Positions 1 to 6,571 of a stretch of 39,420 nucleotides of DNA are shown piece by piece. The DNA lies in the NCBI GenBank assembly GCA_035645555.1, contig DASQMI010000077.1:1-39420 (forward strand), given 5' to 3'. The notes below the pieces were generated by a model. The model ran no database searches. It was not told where the DNA came from and saw only the letters and a program-made list of their open reading frames with translations. The DNA comes from Lysobacter_F sp035645555. Its GTDB lineage: Bacteria; Pseudomonadota; Gammaproteobacteria; Xanthomonadales; Xanthomonadaceae. How positions within the stretch are numbered: the stretch's first letter is position 1; every line of letters begins with the position of its first letter. Position numbers and translations under genes: made by a program.

Positions 1-1
1 G

Positions 2-154
2 CACTGGTCGGCGCGGCGCGGGGGCGATGCCGGCGTCGGTGCCGGCGACCGCCTGCGCGCGGCGATCGGCTTCACGGTCAGCAAGCGCGTCCGCGCGCTG
101 GTGTCGCCTGCGCCGCTGGTGCGCATCGGCTGGCGCGGCTCGGTGGCGCGCTGA
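2..154 (+). CDS. C-terminal end of an unidentified protein (gene cut by window edge)
   Basis: An open frame runs from the window edge to a TGA at 152-154, giving about 50 residues rich in Arg, Ala and Gly and ending in WRGSVAR. The frame is consistent with the end of a real gene because rnhA and its promoter-like site follow directly. In related genomes a SAM-dependent methyltransferase often precedes rnhA, and a basic tail after a final beta-strand (IGFTVSKRVRAL) would fit that. This is inference from context only, since no catalytic motif lies inside the window. Confidence 0.45.
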   Translation, partial: HWSARRGGDAGVGAGDRLRAAIGFTVSKRVRALVSPAPLVRIGWRGSVAR

Positions 155-177
155 ACGCGGGCGCGTCCCCGCGCGGC

Positions 178-183
178 GATAAT
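178..183 (+). promoter_or_regulatory. Putative -10 element (GATAAT) for rnhA
   Basis: The hexamer GATAAT matches five of six positions of the sigma-70 -10 consensus and ends 6 bp before the rnhA ATG at 190. A start about 7 nt downstream of it would fall on the start codon, implying a leaderless or nearly leaderless mRNA. No clear -35 box and no Shine-Dalgarno sequence are visible. Confidence 0.45.
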
Positions 184-189
184 GCGGCG

Positions 190-654
190 ATGAAACAGGT
201 TGACATCCACACCGACGGCGCATGCCTCGGCAATCCCGGCCCCGGCGGCTGGGCCGCACTGCTGCGCTACCGCGCCCGCGAGCGCGAGCTGGTCGGCGGC
301 GAGCCGCTCACCACCAACAACCGCATGGAGCTGATGGCGGCGATCCAGGCGCTGGAAACGCTGACCGAGCCCTGCGAGGTGGTGCTGCACACCGACTCGC
401 AGTACCTGCGCCAGGGCATCACCGAGTGGATTCGCGGCTGGGTCGCGCGTGGCTGGCGCACAGCCGGCGGCGAGGCGGTCAAGAACCGCGACCTGTGGGA
501 ACGCCTGCACGTGGCCGCCGAGCGTCACCGCATCGACTGGCGTTGGGTGCGCGGCCACTCCGGCGACCCGGACAACGAGCGTGTCGACGCGCTGGCCCGT
601 GCCGAAGCCGTGCGCCAGCGCAGCGCGCCAGCCGCTGCGACGGGCGCGGGTTAG
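190..654 (+). CDS. rnhA: Ribonuclease HI
   Basis: Cytoplasmic endonuclease that cuts the RNA strand of RNA-DNA hybrids, clearing R-loops and replication primers. The 154-residue protein has the usual length for RNase HI and the full fold. The metal-binding catalytic residues are all visible: D9 in IHTDGACLGNPG, E47 in NNRMELMAA, D69 in HTDSQYL and D133 in NERVDALA, with the assisting histidine H123 in RGHSGDP. The ATG at 190 gives the normal N-terminus. It has no good Shine-Dalgarno sequence but sits 6 bp after a GATAAT hexamer. dnaQ follows 30 bp downstream on the same strand, a common rnhA-dnaQ pairing that joins primer removal with proofreading. Confidence 0.96.
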   Translation: MKQVDIHTDGACLGNPGPGGWAALLRYRARERELVGGEPLTTNNRMELMAAIQALETLTEPCEVVLHTDSQYLRQGITEWIRGWVARGWRTAGGEAVKNRDLWERLHVAAERHRIDWRWVRGHSGDPDNERVDALARAEAVRQRSAPAAATGAG

Positions 655-684
655 GCTTGCCGCTTCGAACCGACGCGGTCCGCG

Positions 685-1431
685 ATGCGCCAGATCATCC
701 TCGACACCGAAACCACCGGCCTGAGCTGGGAGCGCGGCCATCGCGTGGTCGAAATCGGCTGCATCGAGCTGGTGGAGCGGCGCCCGACCGGACGCACGTT
801 CCACCGCTACCTCAACCCGGAGCGCGATTTCGAGGCCGGCGCACAGGAGGTCACCGGGCTCACGCTCGAGTTCCTCGCCGACAAGCCGAAGTTCGCCGAG
901 GTCGCCGACGAGTTCCTCGCGTTCATCGATGGCGCGGAGCTGGTGATCCACAACGCCGCGTTCGACGTCGGCTTCCTCGATTCCGAACTCTCCCGGCTGG
1001 GGCCGCATTACGGCCGGCTCGCCGACCGCTGCACGATCGAAGACTCGCTCGCGATCGCGCGTCAGCGCTTCCCCGGCCAGCGCAATTCGCTCGATGCGCT
1101 GTGCCGCCGCTTCGAGATCGACAACTCGCACCGCCAGCTGCACGGCGCGCTGCTCGACGCCCAGCTGCTGGCCGAGGTGTACCTGGCGCTGACGTCGGGG
1201 CAGAGCGAGATCGGCTTCGCGACCGCGGAGGAGGGCACGGGGGACGCCGCGCTGGCGGAACTGCGTTACGACCCGAGCGCACCGCGGCCGCGGGTGCGGG
1301 TCAGCGACGAGGAACTCGCCGCGCACGCCGCCCGGCTGGAGAAACTGCGTGGCAAGGCCGGCGGCTCCTGCGTGTGGGATGCGGTGGACCCGCCTGCGAC
1401 GGCCGCGGCGGCCGAGCCGGCGCTGGCCTGA
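685..1431 (+). CDS. dnaQ: DNA polymerase III epsilon subunit (3'-5' proofreading exonuclease)
   Basis: Proofreading subunit of the replicative polymerase core, removing mispaired 3' nucleotides. The 248-residue protein shows the three exonuclease motifs of the DEDDh family: ExoI with D7 and E9 (LDTETTGL), ExoII with D94 (HNAAFDVGFL), and ExoIII with H153 and D158 (HGALLDAQLLAEVYL). The exonuclease domain covers roughly residues 1-175. The remaining tail is of the type that binds the polymerase alpha subunit. The gene follows rnhA by 30 bp and is probably co-transcribed with it. Its TGA at 1429-1431 is only 4 bp from the stop codon of the convergent phosphatase gene, so a long separate terminator cannot fit between them. 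Confidence 0.95.
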   Translation: MRQIILDTETTGLSWERGHRVVEIGCIELVERRPTGRTFHRYLNPERDFEAGAQEVTGLTLEFLADKPKFAEVADEFLAFIDGAELVIHNAAFDVGFLDSELSRLGPHYGRLADRCTIEDSLAIARQRFPGQRNSLDALCRRFEIDNSHRQLHGALLDAQLLAEVYLALTSGQSEIGFATAEEGTGDAALAELRYDPSAPRPRVRVSDEELAAHAARLEKLRGKAGGSCVWDAVDPPATAAAAEPALA

Positions 1432-1436
1432 GCGCC
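1419..1436. terminator. Small hairpin across convergent stops of dnaQ and the PP2C gene
   Basis: GGCGCT at 1419-1424 and AGCGCC at 1431-1436 are perfectly complementary around a 6-nt loop and span both stop codons. It could help end transcripts from both sides, but there is no T-run on either strand, so terminator function is uncertain. Confidence 0.3.
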
Positions 1437-2140
1437 TACAGGAAGCGCACCAGCACCACGGTGACGTTGTCGGAACCGCCGCCATCGAGCGCGGCGGCGA
1501 CCAGCGTGTCGACGCATTCCTGCGCACTGCAGTCGGTCATTGCCAGCACCTGCGCGATGGTGCGGTCCTCGACCTCCTCGGTCAGGCCGTCGCTGCACAG
1601 CAGCAGCTGCATGCCGGGCTGCACTTCGCCGGTCAGTGTCTCCACGTTGAGCTGGCTCGGGTCGGTGACCCCGAGCGCCTGGGTGACCACGTTGCGCTGC
1701 GGGTGGTTGCGCGCCTGCTCCTGGGTGATCACGCCGCTGGCGATCAGTTCCTGTACGTAGCTGTGGTCGTTGGACAGCTGCATCAGCTGGCCGTCGCGCC
1801 ACAGGTAGACCCGGCTGTCGCCGACCCAGGCGATCTCGAAGCGGCGCCCCTGCAGGCGCGCAGCGACCACCGTGGTGCCCATCGGTAGCGCGTCGTTGCG
1901 CGCGCGCGAGGTGCGGATGATCTCCTCGTCTGCGGTCCGGATCGCCTGCGCCAGCGGCGTGCCGCGCGCGACCTCGCGCACGATGGTGTCGCGCGCCAGC
2001 GCGCTGGCGACCTCGCCGTACTGGTGCCCGCCCATGCCGTCGGCGACCAGCCACAGCCCCAGCTCGCCGTCGGCGTAATAGGTGTCCTCGTTGAGGTCGC
2101 GGCGCAGGCCGACGTGGCTGAGGTGTCCGAATTCGATCAT
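1436..2140 (-). CDS. PP2C-family Ser/Thr protein phosphatase (Stp/PrpC type)
   Basis: Metal-dependent cytoplasmic phosphatase that removes phosphate from serine and threonine of proteins. The 234-residue protein is the single-domain bacterial form. Visible motifs include RRDLNED at 13-19, the metal-site DGMGG at 34-38, MGTTVV near 86, WVGDSRVY near 105, LCSDGLTE near 183 and GGSDNVTVV near the C-terminus, which carries the last metal-binding aspartate. No partner Hanks-type kinase lies nearby, so its substrates cannot be inferred here. It converges with dnaQ (4 bp between stops). The DUF6165 gene lies 81 bp upstream on the same strand and might be co-transcribed. There are no membrane segments or sensory domains. 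Confidence 0.9.
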   Translation of the reverse strand: MIEFGHLSHVGLRRDLNEDTYYADGELGLWLVADGMGGHQYGEVASALARDTIVREVARGTPLAQAIRTADEEIIRTSRARNDALPMGTTVVAARLQGRRFEIAWVGDSRVYLWRDGQLMQLSNDHSYVQELIASGVITQEQARNHPQRNVVTQALGVTDPSQLNVETLTGEVQPGMQLLLCSDGLTEEVEDRTIAQVLAMTDCSAQECVDTLVAAALDGGGSDNVTVVLVRFL

Positions 2141-2221
2141 CGGCAGGCGTCCCTGCAGGGTCGGCGTGGAGGGTAGCGCAAGCGGGGGCGGTCCGGCCCG
2201 TGTCGGAAGGGCGGAGAACCC

Positions 2222-2629
2222 TCAGGGCGCCGCGCCGGTCCGGTAGTCCTGGTAGGACTTTTCCTCGACGTAGGTGGACCCAAGTGCGAGGTTGATCTCG
2301 CGCTTGATCCGCGCGCGCTCGTCGTTTTCGAAGTAGACGCTGCGCGCCAGCCGGATGAACTCGGCATCGAACTCCTGGCGCTTCTCCTTGATCCGGATCT
2401 CGTCCTCGATCACCCACAGCCGCTCGTTGACGGCCTTCAGTTCGGCGCGCAGACGCGCGATGTCGTGGCCGGCGGCCGGATGCGCCATCCAGGTCTTCTC
2501 CAGCGCCGACAGCTCGTTGCGCACGTTGACCAGCTTGGCCTCGTCGGAAATGCGCTCGGACTTGATCTGCAGGATCGCGATCTTGTCGAGCAGCTCGCCG
2601 AAGGACACCGGCACCAGGATCTCGGACAT
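2222..2629 (-). CDS. DUF6165 family protein
   Basis: A 135-residue soluble protein resembling the uncharacterised DUF6165 family. The N-terminal run VPVSFGELLDKIAIL followed by KSERI and NVRNELSAL is the part I recognise. The sequence is strongly charged and predicted helical throughout, with heptad-like spacing between about residues 10 and 110 (DEAKLVNVRNEL, ARLRAELKAVNERL, DEIRIKEKRQEF), so a coiled coil is likely. There is no signal peptide or membrane segment. The ATG at 2627-2629 gives the family-like N-terminus; the longer upstream frame runs through the tRNA-Ser gene and is not coding. A TACACT hexamer lies about 30 bp upstream. In other genomes the family sits near sugar and glycan genes, but nothing in the protein itself shows a function. 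Confidence 0.75.
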   Translation of the reverse strand: MSEILVPVSFGELLDKIAILQIKSERISDEAKLVNVRNELSALEKTWMAHPAAGHDIARLRAELKAVNERLWVIEDEIRIKEKRQEFDAEFIRLARSVYFENDERARIKREINLALGSTYVEEKSYQDYRTGAAP

Positions 2630-2657
2630 GCATTCAGCTCGGTGAAGTGGGGTGCCC

Positions 2658-2663
2658 AGTGTA
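2658..2663 (-). promoter_or_regulatory. Putative -10 element (TACACT) for the DUF6165 gene
   Basis: On the minus strand TTACACT precedes GGGCACC, leaving roughly 20 nt of leader before the ATG at 2629. It matches the TAnAnT pattern seen before many genes in this window. No convincing -35 box. Confidence 0.4.
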
Positions 2664-2706
2664 ACGCCCGCGGGGCGCTCGCCTTGTCGGCGCGGCGCGC
2701 GATCCG

Positions 2707-2712
2707 TATCAT
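2707..2712 (+). promoter_or_regulatory. Putative -10 element (TATCAT) for tRNA-Ser
   Basis: TATCAT lies 13 bp before the first base of the tRNA-Ser gene, a suitable distance for a short 5' leader removed by RNase P. Confidence 0.4.
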
Positions 2713-2725
2713 TCGCGGCCCACCC

Positions 2726-2859
<134 letters not shown>

Positions 2860-2895
2860 GAAGCGGGTTGGTGGACGAGCGTACTTGGGTTCGAC

Positions 2896-2971
2896 AAATC
2901 GGCAGGAGAGCCGATTTGGACGACCGAAGGTCGCCCGCGCGAAGCGCGGGGGCGCGCCAGGGATGGCGCGC
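2896..2971. repeat. Array of four short perfect hairpins (REP-like palindromes)
   Basis: Four consecutive perfect inverted repeats: AAATCGGC/GCCGATTT (2896-2903, 2910-2917), CGACC/GGTCG (2921-2925, 2929-2933), CCCGCGC/GCGCGGG (2934-2940, 2944-2950) and GCGCGCCA/TGGCGCGC (2952-2959, 2964-2971). They are packed end to end between the two copies of the tRNA-Ser 3' end. This density of palindromes is typical of interspersed REP-like elements in Xanthomonadaceae-type genomes. A genome-wide count would settle whether it is a repeat family. Confidence 0.55.
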
Positions 2972-2975
2972 ATCC

Positions 2976-2995
2976 ATCCCACCCTCTCCGCCAGA
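2976..2995 (+). repeat. Second copy of the tRNA-Ser 3' end (20 bp direct repeat)
   Basis: The 20 bases 2976-2995 are identical to 2799-2818, covering part of the T-arm, the 3' acceptor strand, CCA and two bases beyond. Bases on either side differ. A terminator hairpin follows both copies. A repeated tRNA 3' end is what an integration event at a tRNA gene leaves behind, or the remnant of a duplicated tRNA-Ser. No integrase or cargo lies between the copies. Confidence 0.65.
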
Positions 2996-3001
2996 TGCGC
3001 G

Positions 3002-3028
3002 AAAGGCCCCCACGCGGGGCCTTTTGTC
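3002..3028 (+). terminator. Rho-independent terminator
   Basis: AAAGGCCCC (3002-3010) and GGGGCCTTT (3016-3024) form a 9-bp stem with loop CACGC, followed by the T-rich tract TTTTGTCTTT. It repeats the core of the hairpin at 2813-2859 and has the better T-run of the two. Confidence 0.7.
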
Positions 3029-3040
3029 TTTCCGCGCTAG

Positions 3041-3350
3041 GCCGCGCGCGGCAGCGGCAGGCGCGCTGACCGAGGTCAGGCTGCCGCCCATGCGGCTGGC
3101 GAGTTCGTGGCTGATCGCCAGCCCCAGGCCCAGGCCGCGCCGGCGATGACGCCTTCGAGGTGTTCGCCGGCGCGCTGGATGTGCCGCACGTCTTCCTCCT
3201 GCTCGGCGTTTAGGCCGTGCATCCGCGACCGAGCACCTCGTCGAGGCCGATGATCGCGGTCAGCGGCGAACGCAGCTCGTGCGCCCGCACCGTCAGCGTG
3301 CGCGCCTTCATCTCGCGCTCGGCCTCGGAGGCCTGGCGCGTCAGGACGGG
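3041..3350 (-). pseudogene. Decayed sensor histidine kinase (fragment of HisKA and ATPase domains)
   Basis: Reading the minus strand from about 3350 to 3041, the conserved pieces of a histidine kinase appear in order but in different frames. First comes the H-box region EMKARTLTVRAHELRSPLTA followed by IIGLDEVLG, then a stop codon (TAA near 3210). The second dimerisation helix, NAEQEEDVRHIQRAGEHLEG, continues in another frame. It is followed almost at once by the end of the ATPase domain, GLGLGLAISHELASRMGG. The ATP-binding N box and the region up to the last glycine box, normally about 80-100 residues, are missing. An in-frame stop also lies just upstream of the first piece. The gene therefore has frameshifts, an internal deletion and no input domain. 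It sits between the tRNA-Ser repeat region and the glycosyltransferase gene. Confidence 0.72.
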
Positions 3351-3439
3351 CGGATCTTATTCGGCGTTCGACATGCGGAGGGCAGTCGCAGAGGCGGCCC
3401 GGATCGAGCACGGGCGGTGCAGGCGGGCGGTATGCGCGG

Positions 3440-4486
3440 CTACCGGCCGTGATCCTGGCGGAAGCGCTCGAACGCGGCGATCGCATCGTCGACCGTCACC
3501 AGGTCCATCACGCCGGGCCGTTCGATCTTGGTGCCCCAGCGCAGCGCCTGCGCCGGTTTGCCGAGGAAACGGCGCGCCGCATCGTCGTAGCGGTCCACGC
3601 AATAGCGCACGTCGGAATACGGGCCGCTGCGACGCGGGTTGCTGGCCGCGTGCAGGCCGAGCACCTTGGTGCCCATCGCGTTGGCGATGTGCATCGGCCC
3701 GGAGTCGGGCGTCATCACGAGGTCGGCCCGTCCCAGCAGCGCGGGCAACTGCTTGAGGGTGTCCTTGCCGACCAGATCGAGTACCGGCGCGCGCATGGCT
3801 GCCTGGATCGCGTCGGCAGTGCGGCGTTCCAGCTCGCTGCGGCCGCCGCACAGCACGATGCGCCAGCCGTGCGCGGCGGCGTGGTCGGCCACCGCGGCGT
3901 AGCGCTCGGCGCGCCAGTTGCGCAGCGCGTGGCTGGAGCACGGCGAGATGACCAGCGTCGGAGTTCCGTCGTCGGGCCACTGCGCGCGCGCCCAGTCGCG
4001 TGCTTCCGCGGGCACCGGCAGGTCCCAGCGCACCTCGGTCTGCTTCAGCCCCAGCGGCTCGGCGAAGCTCCCGATCGCGTCGAGCACGTGGATGCCCGGG
4101 CGGTCGGCGATGCGCTCGCGCACGAACAGGCCGTGCAGGTCCTTCGAGCGCGCGCGGTCGTAGCCGATCCGACGCGCCGCCGGGATGAACGCAGACAGCA
4201 GGTTGGCGCGCGCGGCCACCTGCAGCACCAGCAGCGCGTCGAAGCGGCGACCGGCGAGCGTGCGGCGCAGCGCGGACATGCCGCGAATGCCGCTGCGCTT
4301 GTCGTATTCGAGGAACTCGACGCCCTCCAGCCCGTCCAGCAGGCGCCGCTCCGCCTTGCCGATCACCCAGGTGATCGCCACCTGTGGCCAGGCGGCCTGC
4401 AGGGTCCGCACCAGCGGGACGACATGGGTGACATCGCCCAGGGCCGACAGCCGGAGCAGGCAGAGGGAGTGGGAAACGGGTCGCAC
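3440..4486 (-). CDS. Glycosyltransferase family 9 protein (heptosyltransferase-like)
   Basis: A 348-residue GT-B fold enzyme of the GT9 family, whose known members transfer heptose from ADP-heptose onto the Kdo or heptose of the lipopolysaccharide inner core at the cytoplasmic face of the inner membrane. The N-terminal acceptor-side motif LLRLSALGDVTHVVPLVRTL (residues 10-29, with D17) and the C-terminal donor-site motif TPDSGPMHIANAMG (259-272) are clear. ISPCSSHALRNW (180-191) corresponds to the start of the second domain. The start is taken as GTG at 4484-4486 because the family motif begins about 8 residues later and no ATG lies before it. The gene is divergent from kdkA with only 21 bp between start codons, which supports a role in core assembly. 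The exact sugar and acceptor are not shown by the sequence. Confidence 0.85.
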   Translation of the reverse strand: MRPVSHSLCLLRLSALGDVTHVVPLVRTLQAAWPQVAITWVIGKAERRLLDGLEGVEFLEYDKRSGIRGMSALRRTLAGRRFDALLVLQVAARANLLSAFIPAARRIGYDRARSKDLHGLFVRERIADRPGIHVLDAIGSFAEPLGLKQTEVRWDLPVPAEARDWARAQWPDDGTPTLVISPCSSHALRNWRAERYAAVADHAAAHGWRIVLCGGRSELERRTADAIQAAMRAPVLDLVGKDTLKQLPALLGRADLVMTPDSGPMHIANAMGTKVLGLHAASNPRRSGPYSDVRYCVDRYDDAARRFLGKPAQALRWGTKIERPGVMDLVTVDDAIAAFERFRQDHGR

Positions 4487-4494
4487 GTGGCTGG

Positions 4495-4500
4495 TAGACT
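4495..4500 (+). promoter_or_regulatory. Putative extended -10 element (TGG-TAGACT) for kdkA
   Basis: TGGTAGACT has the TGn extension and four of six -10 consensus bases, and lies 7 bp before the kdkA ATG at 4508, so the transcript would start at or next to the start codon. It falls inside the 21-bp gap between the divergent start codons of kdkA and the glycosyltransferase gene. Confidence 0.45.
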
Positions 4501-4507
4501 CGGACGG

Positions 4508-5257
4508 ATGCTGGGGTACGACGCCGCCGAGGGGTTGACGCCGTTGCGCGACGAGCGCGGAGACGGCTCGATTCTGTTCGACCTCACCCGGGTGCGGCAA
4601 GCCAAGGCGGAGTGGTTCGATCCGGAGTGGTGGGGCGAACGCGCGCGGCCGGTCACCAGCGGCGGGCGTGGCGGCGCGTGGTTCGTCGACGGACCGTTCG
4701 GCGCCGCGGTGCTGCGCCATTACCGCCGCGGCGGGCTGGCCGCGAAGATCAGCCGCGACCGCTACCTGTTCCGCGGCAACCTGCGCACGCGCAGCTTCGC
4801 CGAGTTCCGCCTGCTGCGCGCGGTCGCCGCTCGCGGCGTGCCGGTCCCGCAGCCGATCGCCGCATTCTTCCGCCGCGATGGCCTCACCTATTGCGCCGCG
4901 ATCCTGATCGAACGGCTGGACGGCGTGCGCTCGCTGGCCGAGCGCTTCGCCGACGAGGGGTTGGATGCGCCGTGGGCGGAAGCCGGGCGGTTGATCGCGC
5001 GCTGCCATCGCGCCGGGCTCGACCACGCCGACCTCAACGCGCACAACCTGCTGTTCGACGACGGACGCCGCGGCTGGGTGATCGACCTCGACCGCAGTGG
5101 TTTGCGCATTCCGGAAACCGGCTGGCGCGAGCGCAACCTGGCGCGGCTGCGGCGCTCGCTGCTCAAGGTGCGCGGCGTGCGCGGCGTCGACGAGACGCTG
5201 GCATGCTGGGCGCGCCTGCGCTCGGCGTACGACCAGAACTGGGGGCGCGGCTACTGA
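4508..5257 (+). CDS. kdkA: 3-deoxy-D-manno-octulosonic acid (Kdo) kinase
   Basis: ATP-dependent kinase that phosphorylates the Kdo residue of Kdo-lipid A, part of lipopolysaccharide inner-core assembly on the cytoplasmic face of the inner membrane. The 249-residue protein has the length of KdkA and the family features. GGRGGAWFVDGPFG (52-65) lies near the nucleotide end, and RHYRRGG with ISRDRYLFRGN (70-91) is the typical KdkA stretch. The catalytic loop is HADLNAHNLLFD (173-184, D175 and N180), and the metal-binding aspartate is D193 in VIDLDRS. The C-terminus ends in WGRGY. ATG 4508 is 7 bp after a TAGACT element. The MBL hydrolase gene starts in the stop codon (TGATG), so the two are translationally coupled. 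Confidence 0.93.
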   Translation: MLGYDAAEGLTPLRDERGDGSILFDLTRVRQAKAEWFDPEWWGERARPVTSGGRGGAWFVDGPFGAAVLRHYRRGGLAAKISRDRYLFRGNLRTRSFAEFRLLRAVAARGVPVPQPIAAFFRRDGLTYCAAILIERLDGVRSLAERFADEGLDAPWAEAGRLIARCHRAGLDHADLNAHNLLFDDGRRGWVIDLDRSGLRIPETGWRERNLARLRRSLLKVRGVRGVDETLACWARLRSAYDQNWGRGY

Positions 5258-6015
5258 TGGCCTGGGCGCTGCGCTTCCACGGCGTCGGCAATGCGGCCGC
5301 GATCGAGCTGGGTTCGGCGATGGCGACGATCGAACGCGACGGCGCGCCGTGGCTGACCATCGACTGCGGCGGCGAGGGGCTGTCGGCCTACCTCGCGCAC
5401 TACGGCCAGCCGCCAGACGCGCTGTTCCTCACCCATACCCACTTCGACCACGTCGCCGGCTTCGAGCGGCTGTTCGTGTCGAGCTACTTCGACCGCGCCC
5501 GGCGCGGCCAGGTGCGGCTGTACGTGCCGGCGCCGCTGGTGCCGCTGCTGCACCAGCGCGTGGCCGACTACCCGAACGTGCTCGCCGAAGGCGGCGCCAA
5601 CTTCTGGGACGCGTTCCAGCTGGTGCCGGTGGGACGCGCGTTCTGGCACGACGGCGTGCGGCTGGAGGTGTTTCCGGTACGCCACCACTGGCCAGACACC
5701 GCGTTCGGCCTGCGCCTGCAAGGCAGCGTGGTGTGGACGGGGGATACCCGGCCGATTCCGGAAGTGCTGGCCGCGGTCGCGGCCGAAGGCGAGCTGATCG
5801 CCCACGATTGCGCGCTGCACGGCAACCCGTCGCACAGCGGCATCGACGACCTCGAGCGCGAGTACCCGCCGGCGCTACTGTCGCGCTGCGTGCTCTACCA
5901 CTACGCCAGCGCCGCCGACGGCGATGCGCTGCGCGCGCGCGGGCACCGGGTGGCGCGGCCGGGCGAGGCGCTCGCACTCGCTGAACCGACCGCGTCGCGC
6001 GCCGAGCCGCTCTGA
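5257..6015 (+). CDS. MBL-fold metallo-hydrolase
   Basis: A 252-residue soluble metallo-beta-lactamase-fold hydrolase. The zinc ligands are visible as the THTHFDHVAG motif (H60, H62, D64, H65), a histidine pair at 143-144 (VRHHWPDT), D163 in WTGDTRP, and later histidines near 183-193. The reaction cannot be told from the fold alone: this family includes phosphodiesterases, RNase Z-like enzymes and thioesterases. There is no signal peptide, so it acts in the cytoplasm. Its ATG shares one base with the kdkA stop, so it is made together with KdkA. This suggests, but does not show, a link to envelope glycolipid metabolism. Confidence 0.85.
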   Translation: MAWALRFHGVGNAAAIELGSAMATIERDGAPWLTIDCGGEGLSAYLAHYGQPPDALFLTHTHFDHVAGFERLFVSSYFDRARRGQVRLYVPAPLVPLLHQRVADYPNVLAEGGANFWDAFQLVPVGRAFWHDGVRLEVFPVRHHWPDTAFGLRLQGSVVWTGDTRPIPEVLAAVAAEGELIAHDCALHGNPSHSGIDDLEREYPPALLSRCVLYHYASAADGDALRARGHRVARPGEALALAEPTASRAEPL

Positions 6016-6055
6016 GCACATTCAGCCGCGGGCGGGCACGCGCTGCGCGGTCTCC

Positions 6056-6061
6056 TACAAT
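6056..6061 (+). promoter_or_regulatory. Putative -10 element (TACAAT) before the NTF2-like/moa cluster
   Basis: TACAAT matches five of six consensus positions and is followed by GGCG. It lies 24 bp before the chosen GTG start at 6086. It is the only good promoter-like site between the MBL gene and moaE, so it may drive the whole run. Confidence 0.45.
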
Positions 6062-6085
6062 GGCGACATCAGCCCGGGAGTGTCC

Positions 6086-6571
6086 GTGAACTCGTCGATC
6101 GCCGCCGTCCTCCTTGCGTTCGCCACCGCGGCCATACCGGCGCCGCGCGACGAGGACGCGCTGCGGGCGCTGGAGCATGCCTGGAACACCGCGATCGTGG
6201 AGCGCGATCCCGCGGCGCTGGAGCGCATCCTCGACGACGAATTCCGCTTGGTCTGGATCGACGGCAGCGTCAGCGACAAGGCGGCGATGCTGCGTGGGCT
6301 GGCGACGCGCAAGGTGGAGATCGAACCGTTCGTGACCGAGAACGTCGAGATCCGCATATACGGCGATGCCGCGGTGGTGACCGGGCAGTTCAGCCAGACC
6401 GTCCGTCTCGGCGAACGCAGCGAGACCAACCGCTTCGCCTACACCGACGTGTACCGGCGCACCGCCGCCGGCTGGCGCGCGGTGTCCGCGCATGCCACGT
6501 TGCTGCGCGCGCCGACGCCACCACCGGCGGCTACAGCCGCGCCGCCGGCCGCCGGTCCGGGCGGCCGATGA
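6086..6571 (+). CDS. Exported NTF2-like (DUF4440-type) protein
   Basis: A 161-residue protein with a short hydrophobic N-terminal stretch (SIAAVLLAFATAAIPAP, 4-20) that looks like a signal peptide, followed by one NTF2-like cone-shaped domain (about 22-142). Recognisable parts are DEDALRALEHAWNTAIVERD, then ILDDEFRLVWIDGSVSDKA, and FAYTDVYRRTAAGWRAVSAH. The tail from 143 is low-complexity Pro/Ala. Start chosen as GTG 6086-6088 because CGGGAG lies 5-6 bp before it; GTG 6080 is an alternative. The family binds small ligands or acts as simple isomerases or hydrolases; no catalytic set is evident, so no function is given. Its TGA overlaps the moaA ATG (ATGA), an unusual pairing with molybdopterin genes. 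Confidence 0.75.
   Translation: MNSSIAAVLLAFATAAIPAPRDEDALRALEHAWNTAIVERDPAALERILDDEFRLVWIDGSVSDKAAMLRGLATRKVEIEPFVTENVEIRIYGDAAVVTGQFSQTVRLGERSETNRFAYTDVYRRTAAGWRAVSAHATLLRAPTPPPAATAAPPAAGPGGR

Noticed and set aside
2976..2995. A second tRNA-Ser gene
   Set aside because: Only the 3' acceptor strand and T-arm edge are present; no anticodon arm or 5' half precedes it.
3440..5044. GT9 glycosyltransferase as a 534-residue protein
   Set aside because: The added N-terminal part lies antisense to kdkA and has no family similarity; the GT9 domain begins a few residues after GTG 4484-4486.
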